Assembly (NCBI GenBank): GCA_037176905.1 | Contig: JBBBWG010015112.1 | Location: 11,798-75,797, forward strand | From: Azolla pinnata | Lineage: Eukaryota > Streptophyta > Polypodiopsida > Salviniales > Salviniaceae | Direction: 5' to 3' | Length of the DNA stretch: 64,000 nucleotides | Shown: positions 20,335-31,794 of the stretch, in pieces | How the letters are laid out: every line of letters starts with the position of its first letter | Numbering within the stretch: position 1 is the first letter of the stretch | Translations under genes and position numbers: made by a program | Notes under the pieces: generated by a model | The model's database searches: none | The model's input: only the letters and a program-made list of their open reading frames with translations | What the model was told of the DNA's origin: nothing

Positions 20335-22446
20335 ATGGTCCCTGATCGCGGTAGCATTGCAAGGAGTGTGGCTATGGCGATGGCGGCGCCATTTTGGTGC
20401 AGAGATGGAATGGGGCGGACGATGAGCTGCCATGGCGCTAGTGCAACAGCAGCAGGAGAAGCACGGGAGGAGAGGAGCTGGAGGAGGAGGAGGAGGAGGA
20501 GCCGGCTATGGCTGCCAATACTGCAGCAGCAGCAGCAGCAGCAGCAGCTGCTGATGATGATGATGATGCTGATGCTGAAGGCCATGATAGTAGTAGCAGG
20601 AGCAGAAGCGCTGCAGGGCAGAATGGTGGGGGGGGCGGCGGCATCAGCAGCAGGCGGAGCAGGAGCAGGCCAAGATCATCACCATCAGCATCAGCATCAG
20701 CATCAGCAGCAGCATCACAAGATTCAGCACCAGCAGATTGAGCATGAGAATCAGCATCTCCAACTGCAGCAGCAGCAGCATCTCCAACAGCAGCAGCAGC
20801 AGATGGAGCAGGAGCGTGGTGGAGAGGAGGGCGTGATCCCAGCAAGAGCGCGAGAGAGAAGGCTCCGATCGACGACGACGACAACAACAACAACAACAAC
20901 AAAGAAGAAGACGAAGAAGAAGAAGAAGAAGACGATGATGATGGGGATTATGATGCAGGAGCAGCAGCAGCAGCAGCAGCAGCAGGTGGGGGCAATGGCG
21001 ATGTGGGCGCGAATCGCGCCGCGTTCAGACCTGGCCAACGGCGGCGGCGGCGGCGGCGGGGTGGACGATCCGGCGGCGCTGGCGCGGCACGACGCGGCGC
21101 GGCTCTCGGCGCTGAACGCGCAGATCGAGGACGCGATCGCGGCGGCGCGGGGCCCGGCGGGGTTCGCCGCGGGGGGCGCGAGCTTCCACGTGAGCGCGGG
21201 GCCCGGGTTCTACACGATGGAGCTGGCGGTGGGCACGCCGCGCCGCGCGTTCCCGATGATCATGGACACGGGGAGCGCGCTGGTGTGGATGCAGTGCGCG
21301 CCGTGCGCGCGGTGCGAGAACCAGTCGGTGCCGCTGTTCGACCCGGCGGGCTCGGCGACGTACCGGCCGCTGGCGTGCGCGACGGCCGAGTGCCAGGGCC
21401 TGCCGGGCCAGTGTGGAACGGGGGCGGGAACGGCGAGGGAGTGCCGCTACACGTACAGCTACGCGAGCCAGGCGAGCACGCAGGGGCGGCTCGGGACCGA
21501 TACGCTGAGCTTCGAGCCCGCCTCGAGCAGTAGTTCGAGCGCTAGTCGTAGCGCTAGCACTACTCCTAGCGCTAGTCGTAGTACTAGCACTAGCGCTAGC
21601 GGAGAAGGAGCATTGGCGGGGTTCGCGTTCGGGTGCGGGGACTCGAACCGCGGCGAGTACGGCGGCGCGGCGGGCCTCGTCGGGATGGGCCCGGGCCCGC
21701 TCTCGCTGCCCGCGCAGCTCGGCCCCGCCGCCGGCGGCAGGCGCTTCTCCTACTGCCTGCGCCCCGACGCCGCGCCCTCCACGATGCTCCTCGGGGCCGC
21801 CGCCGGCGCCGATGCTTCCTCCAATAATGCCAACACCAACAACAACACCAACAACACCAACACCAACACCACCATGGCCTTCACGCCGATGATCCAGAAC
21901 CCGTCGGTCGTCGCCTCGCTCTACTACATCGGCGTCGCCGGGCTGAGCGTCGCGGGCCAGCGGCTCACACGAATCCCCGCGTCCGCGTTCGCACTTGACG
22001 CCCGCGGCGCCGGCGGCGTCGCCCTCGACTCCGGCACCACCTACACGTACCTCCCCGCGGCCGCGTTCGCCGAGCTCAAGCGCGCGTTCGACGCCGCCGT
22101 CGGCATGCCGCCGTTCCCGGCCCACCCGTTCCTCCCCGCGTGCTACTCGGGCCCGCGCCGCCCCGCGCCGCCCCTCACGCTCCACCTCGCGGGCCCCGTC
22201 GACCTCCACCTCCCCGAGCCCAACTACTTCATCGAGACCCGCGTCGATCCTGGCACCGGCAATGCCGATAACGCCAGCGTCGCTTCTACCTCTCGCCCTG
22301 GTTCCAGCAACCTCACTCTCTTCTGCCTTGCCATCATCCCCACCACCGGCGGCCTCCAGGTCGTCGGCAACTTGCTCCACCGCAGCTTCGAGGTCCTCTA
22401 CGACCTCGACACCTCCCGCATCGGCTTCCTCCCCCGCACCTGCTGA
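20335..22446 (+). CDS. Nepenthesin-type aspartic protease (A1B)
   Basis: Single-exon gene for 703 residues. The two catalytic motifs are MDTGSALVWMQC (Asp311) and LDSGTTYTYLP (Asp565). Between them CAPCARCENQSVPLFDP and the later ACATAEC and RECRYTYSY form the Cys-rich insert of plant nepenthesin-type proteases. The C-terminal end, GNLLHRSFEVLYDLD then RIGFLPRTC, is also typical. Such proteases are secreted or vacuolar and act in protein turnover, defence or development; the substrate is unknown. Residues 1-230 are low complexity (poly-Gln, poly-His, poly-Lys/Thr). A hydrophobic stretch LLMMMMMLMLKAMIVVAGAEA starts near residue 72, so ATG 20554 with that stretch as signal peptide is a realistic alternative start. 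Two coding repeats interrupt the core: a Ser/Thr/Arg run encoded by AGCGCTAG units (21520-21600) and an Asn/Thr run (21820-21870). GC content is far above neighbouring DNA. Confidence 0.88.
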   Translation: MVPDRGSIARSVAMAMAAPFWCRDGMGRTMSCHGASATAAGEAREERSWRRRRRRSRLWLPILQQQQQQQQLLMMMMMLMLKAMIVVAGAEALQGRMVGGAAASAAGGAGAGQDHHHQHQHQHQQQHHKIQHQQIEHENQHLQLQQQQHLQQQQQQMEQERGGEEGVIPARARERRLRSTTTTTTTTTTKKKTKKKKKKTMMMGIMMQEQQQQQQQQVGAMAMWARIAPRSDLANGGGGGGGVDDPAALARHDAARLSALNAQIEDAIAAARGPAGFAAGGASFHVSAGPGFYTMELAVGTPRRAFPMIMDTGSALVWMQCAPCARCENQSVPLFDPAGSATYRPLACATAECQGLPGQCGTGAGTARECRYTYSYASQASTQGRLGTDTLSFEPASSSSSSASRSASTTPSASRSTSTSASGEGALAGFAFGCGDSNRGEYGGAAGLVGMGPGPLSLPAQLGPAAGGRRFSYCLRPDAAPSTMLLGAAAGADASSNNANTNNNTNNTNTNTTMAFTPMIQNPSVVASLYYIGVAGLSVAGQRLTRIPASAFALDARGAGGVALDSGTTYTYLPAAAFAELKRAFDAAVGMPPFPAHPFLPACYSGPRRPAPPLTLHLAGPVDLHLPEPNYFIETRVDPGTGNADNASVASTSRPGSSNLTLFCLAIIPTTGGLQVVGNLLHRSFEVLYDLDTSRIGFLPRTC

Positions 22447-23767
22447 AGCCCAAACTCCCCGAATCCTTCCCGGCTCTTCTTCTTCCTCTTCTTCTTTGGC
22501 TTCTTCGGCTTCTTCTTCTCGTCGCAACCCCCTCGATCCCGAAGAAGGGGAAAAAAAGAAGAAGAAGAAAGGATCGATTCGACGACCACCACAATTCACC
22601 GTAACAATCCTAGTTGCAGCCAATAACATAACATCGTTCATTCCTCCGCCGTTCAACTATGGCAATAACATCGTTTGCTTGGTTGTTTCCTCGACAAAGA
22701 GCTTGGCAATAACATCGTTTGCTTGGTTGGCTGTTTNNNNNNNNNNNNNNNNNNNNNNNNNNNNNNNNNNNNNNNNNNNNNNNNNNNNNNNNNNNNNNNN
22801 NNNNNNNNNNNNNNNNNNNNNNNNNNNNNNNNNNNNGTTGGCTGTTTCCTCGACAAAGAGCTTGGCAATAACATCGTTTGCTTGGTTGTTTCCTCGACAA
22901 AGAGCTTGGCAATGACATCGTTTGCTTGGTTTTTTCCTCGACAAAGAGCTTGGCAATAACATCGCTTGGTTGGCTGTTTCCTCGACAAAGAGCTTCACCA
23001 TCCTCCATCCATCGTCTCCGCCGCCCGTCTTCTTTGTATCCCACTAGTAAATGGTCTCTTCTTCACTACCACGTCCATCTTCCATCCTGCTGTGTTTGTT
23101 CCGGACAATGTTGTTCGCTGTTTCTTATTGCGGTTATACCGACCCGATAAGCCACACAATAATGAGCGTTTCAAGCTGTATGTAATTCCCGAGAATTCCA
23201 AGTACTGATTGATCCCTTCTTTCATCACATGCTTCTCCCATGTCAAGAGATGCTAGTTTGTCCTCCCCCTTGTTGATTCAAAAACAACGCATGGCATATT
23301 GATGATCATCAGATCATGAATGTCTTCTTTGTTAGTAGTAGCATATAGCATACTGTTGATAAAATGACCTTCTGGATTACAATTGCATTACAACATTATC
23401 AATCTGGATTGTTCTCCCAGCGTTTACAAAAACCACTGGTGTAGATACAAATTTCCATCACTGCTTTTGATGGTCATGCAATATATATAGTAGAAGCATA
23501 CGACACCAATGACTTTTATGAATTCAATCAATGGACATTTGTAGAGATAATATCAGTAAAAATGGCGCCAGGCATTCCATGACGATATATATCTGTGGTT
23601 AGGTCTCCATGCCTCCCAATATTGTGCTACAATATGGTCTTCCAAATTACAATTCAGACCATCGTCAGTCATACTTGGATAGGTAAGGGCTCAAGAGTCG
23701 AAACCATCAAAGCCAACAAATCGAAAATGATACCGACTATTAACCCCAGAAGATGCTACACCTGCAA
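22447..23767. other. Intergenic region between convergent protease and NDC1 genes
   Basis: Both neighbouring genes end toward this region. It holds the 44-bp minisatellite and otherwise AT-rich sequence with no supportable gene. Confidence 0.55.
22655..22996. repeat. 44-bp minisatellite with a 100-N assembly gap
   Basis: Units start TTTCCTCGACAAAGAGCTTG and continue GCAATAACATCGTTTGCTTGGTT, with a period near 44 bp. One unit and a partial one lie left of the gap at 22737-22836 and about four lie right of it. The gap is exactly 100 N, a conventional placeholder, so the true copy number is unknown. Confidence 0.9.
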
Positions 23768-26700
23768 CTATAGGGCTATTTTGGTGAGCGTGTCTTGAAC
23801 AGATGCCACCGCATCCACAGCTGATTTCACGAACCAGCTAACGCCCACTTTCAGTCTATGTTCATTTGTTGGAAGACGATAAAGGTAGGCTAACTTCCGA
23901 GCTGCAAACATTTTCCAACAAAAGAGACGAGAGTAATTGTTTCTGTTGAGCTACTTGTAAACATACATGATTTGCTACAAGCAAAAGAAAGCAGAAATAC
24001 CCCATCTTTGAATATTTAGTTAGCACACACAGAGGAGAATGTTGGTAATATCTCGAGAAATTAGGGGCAATGTTCAATTCTTCCAATACCTGTGTGTCCA
24101 AGTGGTCCATCCAGAGTAAGACCATCGATGAAACTTACACTCACGGCAGCATCATTCTTCCCGAGAGTCATCATTTCCCCTAAGTTTTGATACCTGTACT
24201 TTACAACACAACCAGAGAAACTATGGTAGACATAAAGAAAACCTATATAATTAAACTTATTCTTTACAACAGCATGAAGGGCATATGCAAGCAGCCAGCT
24301 TCTGTGGATCTGATGCCATGCATCATCAAGGTTTGCATGCACTCGTTCTTTCGGCTTCAGATCAGATTCTACTTTTATACTAACTTAAGTACTGTCTCCA
24401 GTCCGACATTTATTTAAACCAGCGCAGCACTAGCGAGTTCTTGTTTTGCTGGACCTGAAGGGTAATAACGGTCGGCCATTGATTGCAGCCCAAAGATTCC
24501 ATCCAGCATAATCGGCTTCCTGAAGTGCAACCTACAAACGAATAAAGAAGAAATAACCCAAGAATTAACGAGTGTATATACGCCGTGCTTAGCTTTGAAA
24601 AATCAACTTATCCTTCACAACTCTTAACAGAAACTTTTCACACTTGTTTTCAAAATTTTTGAGAAAGTAGACTAAATCAGTATCTTGTCTGGAACTCATA
24701 ATGCTACCTAAATCTTGGTGGAAATTGGATTGGATATGACTTAGAAAAGAAAGGGGGGGGATATTAAAAAAGATCAAATGAAATAAAACCTGGGCCGTTG
24801 TTGGGAATGGTTGTCCAGAGCTATCTCTCAAGAAAGCCGAATCTCCAATAGCAAATATTCTTGGATGCCCTTTCACTCGAAGTGTATCCTCTGTCTCCAC
24901 TTGCCCTTTTCCATTCAAAGGAAAGGGTGGCGTTTCATCTCCACCTAGCCCACCTGATGGTAATGAAGGCTTGCTCCCGACGGTCCAGAAAATGAGATCA
25001 GCTGGTAAAGTCATACTAGGAAGAACAGACCGTTTTGAGGTGCTTGCAGACATCAACTCCAATATGTAATCATATGGTTGTGATTCTCCTTCTGGGGGAG
25101 ATCTCTTTATTGCAGTGGCAAAGAACCCTAAAATAAGCTCCACGCCCCTTGATGAAAGAACCTAATTTAGAAACCATGACAGCTAAAAGTTAAATAATGT
25201 AAAGAGCTGTAACTATCTGCATCTGTGTGTGTGTGCAAGTGTAAGTAGAGGCAATAATGTTTCAATAATTTTCTCGTTTCGCATTTTGAACACACAAGCA
25301 ATGCTGTATCAGCATCCACCAGCATGTTACAAATTATTTAAACAATGGGTTCATCTATGCAAACTTCAGGAGGTTCCTGAAATTTGCTGTATCTGTTATC
25401 CACCTGAGATTAAAGAGCAAATGTTAATGTTGGGTGAGCTATTGGTCAAAACCAAGAGCTTTCGAAACATGAATAAAAAAGAAAACACTCTCGGGAAGAA
25501 AAGGAGGCAGCAAAGAACAAGGTTGAAATGAAATTCACTTTTGACCTTATATGCAGCGTCACGATTTCCAGGAGGTGCAGATGGACAGATCTCAGGTGCC
25601 ACATTTACTATCTGAACCTTTCCTCTATCTCCGACCCTTTCAGCCAGAGTCGCTGCCAACTCTACGCCCGTATATCCACCACCAACCACAACTAATTGTA
25701 TAAGTGAGTTTGTAGCAAATCTCTCCCGCTCGAGTTCTTTTAACTGTCTCTCGATTTCCTAACATTGGAAGGCCAAGAAACAGTTGCATTATAGTATGCT
25801 TTTACCAGCTCTCAAAGTAATCGTGTGAAGAATATAGCTAGCTCACTAGGACATCTTCTAGGGAGGAGAATGGCAACGCATATTCAATGGCTCCAGGCAC
25901 AATGTCCCTCTTGCTTTCAGCACCCAAAGAAAGTATCAGCCTGACCTGTCCACCAGCATCCTCATTATCGGAGGCTTCTCATTGATTGACTGGCTCAACT
26001 TTAGAACACAATACCCACCACTAACTATCAGCTTTACAAACTATACAAACTAAATAAGCCGAGTTCGAAGCTTTCATTCTACCACCCCTAAATGCCGAGA
26101 GAAACTAGCTTCACCAGAATGAAAATGATCATGGTGAGAAAACTGCTACACTAAAACATTTGTGCTTGAGACAGCCACGTATCTCTTTCTAGTGTACTTG
26201 AAGCAATAGAGTAAACCACTGCATTATGGCAGCAGCAGACTAGAACTGAAAATAATGGAATGCTTCTTACAGAAAACGATACACAACTGCAGAGAAGTTT
26301 GACAAGCAGAATTCCTGGAACTGGGCTAGTGAGGATTCGTGCAATGATATATATGCAAATCTGAATATATACCTATTCTGACACTTTGGCAGCAAATGGA
26401 AGATCTAGAATCTTGAACGAAAATAGAATTCAGTTGTGACAATCTAGATAACATATGTAGGCAATGAAAAGAATGTGATAGAGGAACATAGCAAGTGCTT
26501 GACCCCATGAAATGACATCAGAAATCATGAAAGAAATTACTATTCTAACAGGATATATAGGCATCTGTAAAGTGTATTATTGACCAACAGATTAACGTAC
26601 CAATCATACTCTATCTTCATTCCACTTTCAAGCAGAACTGCCCCACCAATGTCTTTAGCTTCTAAGCCCTTGTTGTTATTGAAAGACTTTTTCCTATCAC

Positions 26701-28731
26701 AAGGCAATACTGCTTCTACTCTATCTTTAATAAATTGTATGAACGTGCCTGCCAAAAGATCTTTGAAAAGAGGAGCCACCTCCCATAAAGCAACCTCTGC
26801 AGGTAAAATTTTATTGTATATCTGAATCACATAATCATGAAGAGAAAAATAGCCATGTTTTTGCTAGCACTTTTCTTACCTTTAGAGAGAAGCTCATACA
26901 TCATAGGCTTGAAGACAAATCTATCAGACTGGTCTACAATAAGAATCTGCATAATTACATTCCTGATCGGTCTTCAGAAAGCCTAACAGAATCCAATGGA
27001 TGACCAAATAATGCAATTATACAATCATATAAAAATGTGAAACGAAACTCATGGATAGTTTATATTACAGGTCCTGAAAATTTTTCAATGTCAACATACG
27101 TTAAGTGTTATGCACATTTTAAGTCTGTATGAATAATCAAAGTAAGGAAATTAAACAGTCATATGAATATGAATTCGTCAGAGATAAGACATATACAGTG
27201 CCCTTCAGAGATACAGCAGCATAACCTTATAATACGTGTCCTGATGATATTTCTTATGTCAACACACCTTATGCAACTTCTAGAAATGTATTCTCATGAT
27301 ACAACATATCAATCATTTGAAGGATCCATCACCAACACGGTGCAATCTTAAGGGGTTGAGAACCTCGGAGCCAGGCCTAACCTGGGGCTTCGTATCAGCA
27401 GTCCAAACGAGAGACTCGAGTCGTAAAGCGGTGTATAGACCACCAAATCCTCCTCCAAGTATGCAAATTCTCGGTTTCTGCAAAATACACAGACTAACAA
27501 TCATAATCATTCGCAGACTGCCATAATCATGAGAAAGTTCCCAAGCTTATACTGAGCATTGTTAGTATCTAATCCAGCTCTACCATACCCAGTACTTCGA
27601 TCGTTTCTTTGATAGGTATTTCCCATGGAAAATCAAAAACATGTGATGCACACCACAAACAGAACTAGGATACTCCAATGGCTACTAGAAGAGCTTCCAT
27701 TCATATGTTTACTTGTTCTTGGGAGTCAGAATCACCTCTGTAGAGGTGGGTAGATGAGAAGAACTACAATGTCTCGTGAAAACATAAGCCGACCCTGATC
27801 TAGCGACTTAGTTAAGAGATCTCATCGATACTTTATCCACTTGTTCAGAGATCTCATCGATACTTTATCCAATATTGCAATCCAATCTCTAGTGAAGGAG
27901 TAGACACAATCCAATCGTATTATGATAACAAATAATCAATTTGCACATCTAGCTTTACATTTATTTCCGTATAGTTTCGTCTGATCCAATCGTAAGGTTA
28001 ACGCAACAAACATGCATTTTCATTATATCTTGTCTCTGGTCCTTTCGTAACGATTTTTTCCCCATTTTTCCACTTATGTTTTTGCAAGGTATAATCTTTG
28101 TAGCAGGCCCGAAGTTATGAGATCGTAACCTGAAGAAATTATGAGGAACCAAGAATCAAAGTCGTCACCTTTGAATCAGCCCACAAATATTCCTTGGACG
28201 GCTTTTGCTCCGAAACCTCTGCTTCAGATCGAGGATTGCTTCGACCATCATTACCATTGCCAACGGCTGCAACAGCCACTTGAAAACCAGTTCGAGAAGA
28301 TGATGACGATGCTGAAATAGGTGAAATCCTCATGGACCCAAGCACGCCGTTGCCATTGCTCAGCGGCTTCCATGCAAAGTGTGCTGGCTTGGGCGGAGGA
28401 TCCACGGCATCGTTATGCGTCTTGTATAGCAGGGGACCTAGAATTACAAAGGAAACAACAAGCGCTGAGAAGCAATTCACCAGTCTTCCGGTATCTGTTT
28501 CCGTCTGCCTCTTTCTTCCCTTCCTCATGGGAGCTGCGTTACATCGTAACGAGAACATGGCGAATACTTAACACTCCCAAGCGGGACGATAGATTAGCAA
28601 TCGCTCTGCTCAGCTCTGCTCTGTTCTGTTCGACAACCGCATCTCTCCCTCACTCTCTCTCGGCCTCTCTCCGATGCGTTTTGCTTACCTGAAGGGGAGG
28701 AGGAGAAGAGGGAAGCTCCTGCGAGAGCCAT
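23768..28731 (-). CDS. NDC1: Type II NAD(P)H dehydrogenase C1 (NDC1)
   Basis: Eleven exons: 28731..28689, 28437..28169, 27477..27382, 26946..26880, 26796..26601, 25940..25847, 25758..25546, 25161..24790, 24531..24455, 24193..24090 and 23901..23768. All have GT-AG borders and the phases sum to 555 codons (554 residues; the Arabidopsis protein is a little over 500). The FAD-binding GGGFGG is at 112-117 (after KPRICIL) and the NAD(P)H-binding GGGYTG at 281-286. Also matching NDC1 are ILIVDQSDRFVFKPMMYELL, LRVKGHPRIFAIGDSAFLRD, QNLGEMMTLGKNDAA and KVGVSWFVKSAVDAV. The enzyme oxidises NAD(P)H and reduces quinones. In Arabidopsis it is in plastoglobules and mitochondria and supports phylloquinone synthesis and plastoquinone/tocopherol redox chemistry. 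The N-terminal 100 residues are Ser/Ala-rich and resemble a transit peptide. The first 14-codon exon starts at the only nearby in-frame ATG and is the least certain part. Telomere-like repeats lie about 130 bp upstream of this ATG. Confidence 0.93.
27804..27872. repeat. Small tandem duplication in NDC1 intron 2
   Basis: The 25-bp segment beginning AGAGATCTCATCGATACTTT occurs twice in direct order, about 31 bp apart. Confidence 0.75.
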
Positions 28732-28856
28732 GCGCCGAGAGCAGAGATCCGGAGATGGAGAAGGGAGCACTGAAATGGGTCTGAGCCCGACAGATGCGTG
28801 CTTGGCCACAGTCGAGCCACGTCCCGATCTCCTCCTCCTCCTGCTCCGGAGCTCGA

Positions 28857-29046
28857 AACCCTAAAACCCTAAACCTAACCCTAAACCCTAAGTCCCTAAA
28901 CTCTGAAACCCTAAACCCTAAATCCCTAAACTCTGAAACCCTAAACCTAACCCTAAACCCTAAATCCCTAAACTCTGAAACCCTAAACCTAACCCTAAAC
29001 CCTAAATCCCTAAACTCTGAAACCCTAAGACCATACAACCCTAAAC
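28857..29046 (-). repeat. Telomere-like CCCTAAA array upstream of NDC1
   Basis: About 190 bp of CCCTAAA, CCTAAC and CCTAAAT units, organised into higher-order copies each opening with AAACTCTGAAACCCTAAACC. It starts about 125 bp upstream of the NDC1 ATG, so it lies in the promoter or 5' leader. On the NDC1 sense strand it reads TTTAGGG. Confidence 0.9.
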
Positions 29047-29378
29047 ACCCTAAACTGAAATGCGAGTGGCTTCGTCGCTCAGCGACCGAATTCAACTGCG
29101 CTGCTAGTGGGTGATTAAAAAGCTTTGCGAGATCAGATGGAACTCGGGCAAAAACAAGACGAGCGTATTCCAGATCTGTTGACGATCGGCAGGCAGTATA
29201 CGAGAGCATCGAAGAGGAAGAAGAAGAAGGGGAAATCAAGTGTTGAACCACGGATTAAGCGCATTCGAGTAAAGGACCTAGGGTGAAGAATCTTCACGCC
29301 ACAAGAGTATAACCTTATACGATGATGTCTCGGAAGCGGATCGAATGGACCCAAATCAACAGAGCCCTACGGTCACTT

Positions 29379-29462
29379 GGCAAAGTCTTGACGACATCTC
29401 GAGATACTGCAATAAAAGGGGCAAAGTCTTGACGACATCTCGAGATATTGCAATAAAAGGGG
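29379..29462 (+). repeat. 42-bp tandem duplication
   Basis: Two near-identical copies starting GGCAAAGTCTTGACGACATC, period 42 bp, differing by one base near the end of the unit. Confidence 0.85.
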
Positions 29463-29689
29463 CAGATAATTTCTTTCCTTTATTAATATGAGCCTTAGAC
29501 TAGACGTGTGTGTGCGTGTGCGTGTGTTACACATGACCATACGAGGTCTGTTGCAACCAATCAAACCATTAGATCGGTTGGGGTTATGGTCAAGCCACAC
29601 CCCGAGCTCGAATGAATGGATCGTTTCGTGGTCTTATGGCATGAAGAACTAACTCTCCTCGCGGGCTAACGCGTTGAAACGCTCATCTG

Positions 29690-29835
29690 CTCGAGCCACA
29701 TGCATACATACATTGCAAAAAGTCAAGCATTTTGGCTTGTATCCCCGAGGACATGCATATATACGTTGCGAGAAAGTCAAGCACATGGGCTTGTACCCTT
29801 GAACACATGCATACATAACATAGCAACAAGTCCGG
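29690..29835 (+). repeat. Three diverged copies of a unit of about 57 bp
   Basis: Each copy opens with ACATGCATA and the first two share GTCAAGCA and GGCTTGTA in order; the third is more diverged. Confidence 0.65.
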
Positions 29836-30218
29836 GGTTGCAAGACGCGTGACCCAGAACACTGAACCATCGGAGCAGCGATCTCTAAGGACTTAAGCAA
29901 TCTTCTCATCCCAGACACACAGACTCGATCGCCTTCTCAGATATATAACAGAACGATCGAATCATCGCAGCAGCAACTGCAGTTGTTGTTGCTGCTACTA
30001 CTGTTGCGACTCGGTCTGATCGTTGACCCGATCTCGATGGTGATGATGGTGATGATGATGAATGGGCTACATCAAGCATCATCCATTGCCGTGTTCCCAA
30101 GTCAATGGATGCGGGCAATAATCTTAATCATATGATTAGTGCTCTAATTAATCTTGATTAGCTGATTAACTCTTGTCTTTGTGGGTCAACGGTCAACCCA
30201 TCTTCCACCACCCGCTTC

Positions 30219-30229
30219 TTATATATTCT
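30219..30229 (+). promoter_or_regulatory. TATA-like box upstream of the small gene
   Basis: CTTATATATTC precedes a long CTT/CT-rich leader. The distance to the ATG (about 230 bp) fits a leader that may contain an intron. Confidence 0.35.
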
Positions 30230-30457
30230 TCTTCTTCTTCTTCCTTCTTCAACAGTTTACAAGCTCGCCATCGCCGTAAGCTTCTGATCTCGTCTTCTTC
30301 TTCGTCTTCTTCTTCTTCTTCTTCTCCTCCTCCTCCTCCTCATCTCTCTCTGATCCGTTTAATCTCTCGCGGACGGTCTGCAGCTCTAGTACTGCAATAT
30401 TATCCTGATCTCTGATTCGGATCAACTATTTCTCCTAGTGCTGCTGCAGGAAGATCA

Positions 30458-30793
30458 ATGATGCCTTCTGCTGAGGTTAACGTAAAAAACGGGACGATGT
30501 TCCGCCTGGATCAGGTGAACGCGAAGGCATTCGATCGCTGCGTTTGGTGCGAGCCGTGCAAGACGTGCACGCTGGAGCCGGGGATCAGCCACGTTATCGT
30601 GATTGATGGCTACAAGAAGACTCAGATTACCCACATCGAGCTGAAGCTAGAATCAGGCGCAGCGGATTTTCCGCTTCCATCGTTCAAGCTCTACAAGATC
30701 TGGGATGGCGCCCGCACGGAGCTGGTGCCAGCAACTGCTGCCGGCGTTTGGATCGTGATCTGCGATTGCCACTACGAAATCGCCGACAACTGA
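30458..30793 (+). CDS. Small protein of unknown function with a CxxC pair
   Basis: An intronless frame of 111 residues. I do not recognise the family. It has regular alternation of hydrophobic and polar residues suggesting a small beta-rich domain. CVWCEPCKTC (residues 28-37) offers four Cys in ten positions, then EPGISHVIVIDGYKKTQ, and WIVICDCHYEIADN at the C-terminal end adds two more Cys. No signal peptide or membrane segment is visible. Supporting a real gene are a TATA-like box upstream, a CT-rich leader, a likely leader intron ending nine bases before the ATG, and even codon use unlike the repeat-derived frames nearby. Metal binding through the Cys cluster is only a guess. Confidence 0.55.
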   Translation: MMPSAEVNVKNGTMFRLDQVNAKAFDRCVWCEPCKTCTLEPGISHVIVIDGYKKTQITHIELKLESGAADFPLPSFKLYKIWDGARTELVPATAAGVWIVICDCHYEIADN

Positions 30794-31794
30794 TCCTAGT
30801 AAGAACGCTGCTGCTCTACTGCTAATTTTCTTCATTCTTGATCGGCATCAGCATCAGCATCTCTCATTTTTATCCCGGGTTTATAAGACTTTGATCGACG
30901 TATAGAAACAGGCCGACTGCAGTGCTGCTATCATATTTCCATCGCCGTTTTTCGCTGCTAGAGTATTATGCTGATGATCATCAGCGATCTGACCCCGTTT
31001 TCGCAGATTATTGTGCCGGGATTTGCTGCTGCAGGTTCTCGGGCTGATCTCGTGGGCGCTGCAGAGTACAAGGCAAACATCACGCGGGCTTCAAATTGAT
31101 TACAGAATAAAGAATTTTGAATAAATACTTAGGGATTTTGTTTCGTGCCGTAGAATTAAATTGATGTGAGGCTGATATTGCAGAGAGTTGATTAATTCTT
31201 TTAGTCGTTGCGCGATTCCTTCGCTACTAGGATATATAATCATCGGTTTTCGATCAATATAATGCTTGCTTCATTAATTTCTCTGGATTAATAGTCGGTT
31301 TTTTTTAGTTAATTACAGGATGAAGATTGATTATGGACATCGTTTCTGCACCTCGGAAAGTTTGATTAGATAGTTTGGGATTTTGTGTTTCATACGTTAT
31401 GATGAATTGATGTGTCGATGATATTGCAGAGATCTGATTAATGCTTTAATCGATGAGTGATTCCTTCAGCTACTACGAAAATTTATAATCGGTTTTCGAT
31501 CATTATAATTGTGCTTGCTTAATTAATCACTCTAGATTAACGATGTGTAATTGATTTGCATCGATATAAGATAATGATCCGCGGCCCTTGATAAGGCTGC
31601 ATGAATGGACCAAACCACGAGGACTAATTGACTCTTTAATCATGTGATTATACTGATTATGCAAATGATGCAAAAGATCTGGATGAGGATGAGAAGGCCG
31701 AATTACAGTAACATGATCTTTTGTTACATTTTGATTTAATGCTCTAATGAATATTTATATGCCTTAAATGCTAACATGATATTTATATGCAGGG

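Larger units (their letters stand above)
28732..30457. other. Divergent intergenic region between NDC1 and a small gene
   Basis: It carries the telomere-like array and the two small tandem repeats listed separately, and a GATGAT run near 30030-30060. The right end has CTTATATATTC at 30219-30229, about 230 bp upstream of the small gene's ATG, then a TTC-rich leader. An acceptor-like GTGCTGCTGCAG lies nine bases before that ATG. Confidence 0.5.

Noticed and set aside
21003-22656. Long Arg/Gly/Ala-rich frames on both strands over the protease
   Set aside because: Typical shadow frames of a very GC-rich gene; only the frame with both catalytic Asp motifs is coherent.
22655-22996. Regular 44-bp repeats resembling a CRISPR array
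   Set aside because: There are no unique spacers between repeats, the setting is a plant nuclear genome, and units are head-to-tail: a minisatellite.
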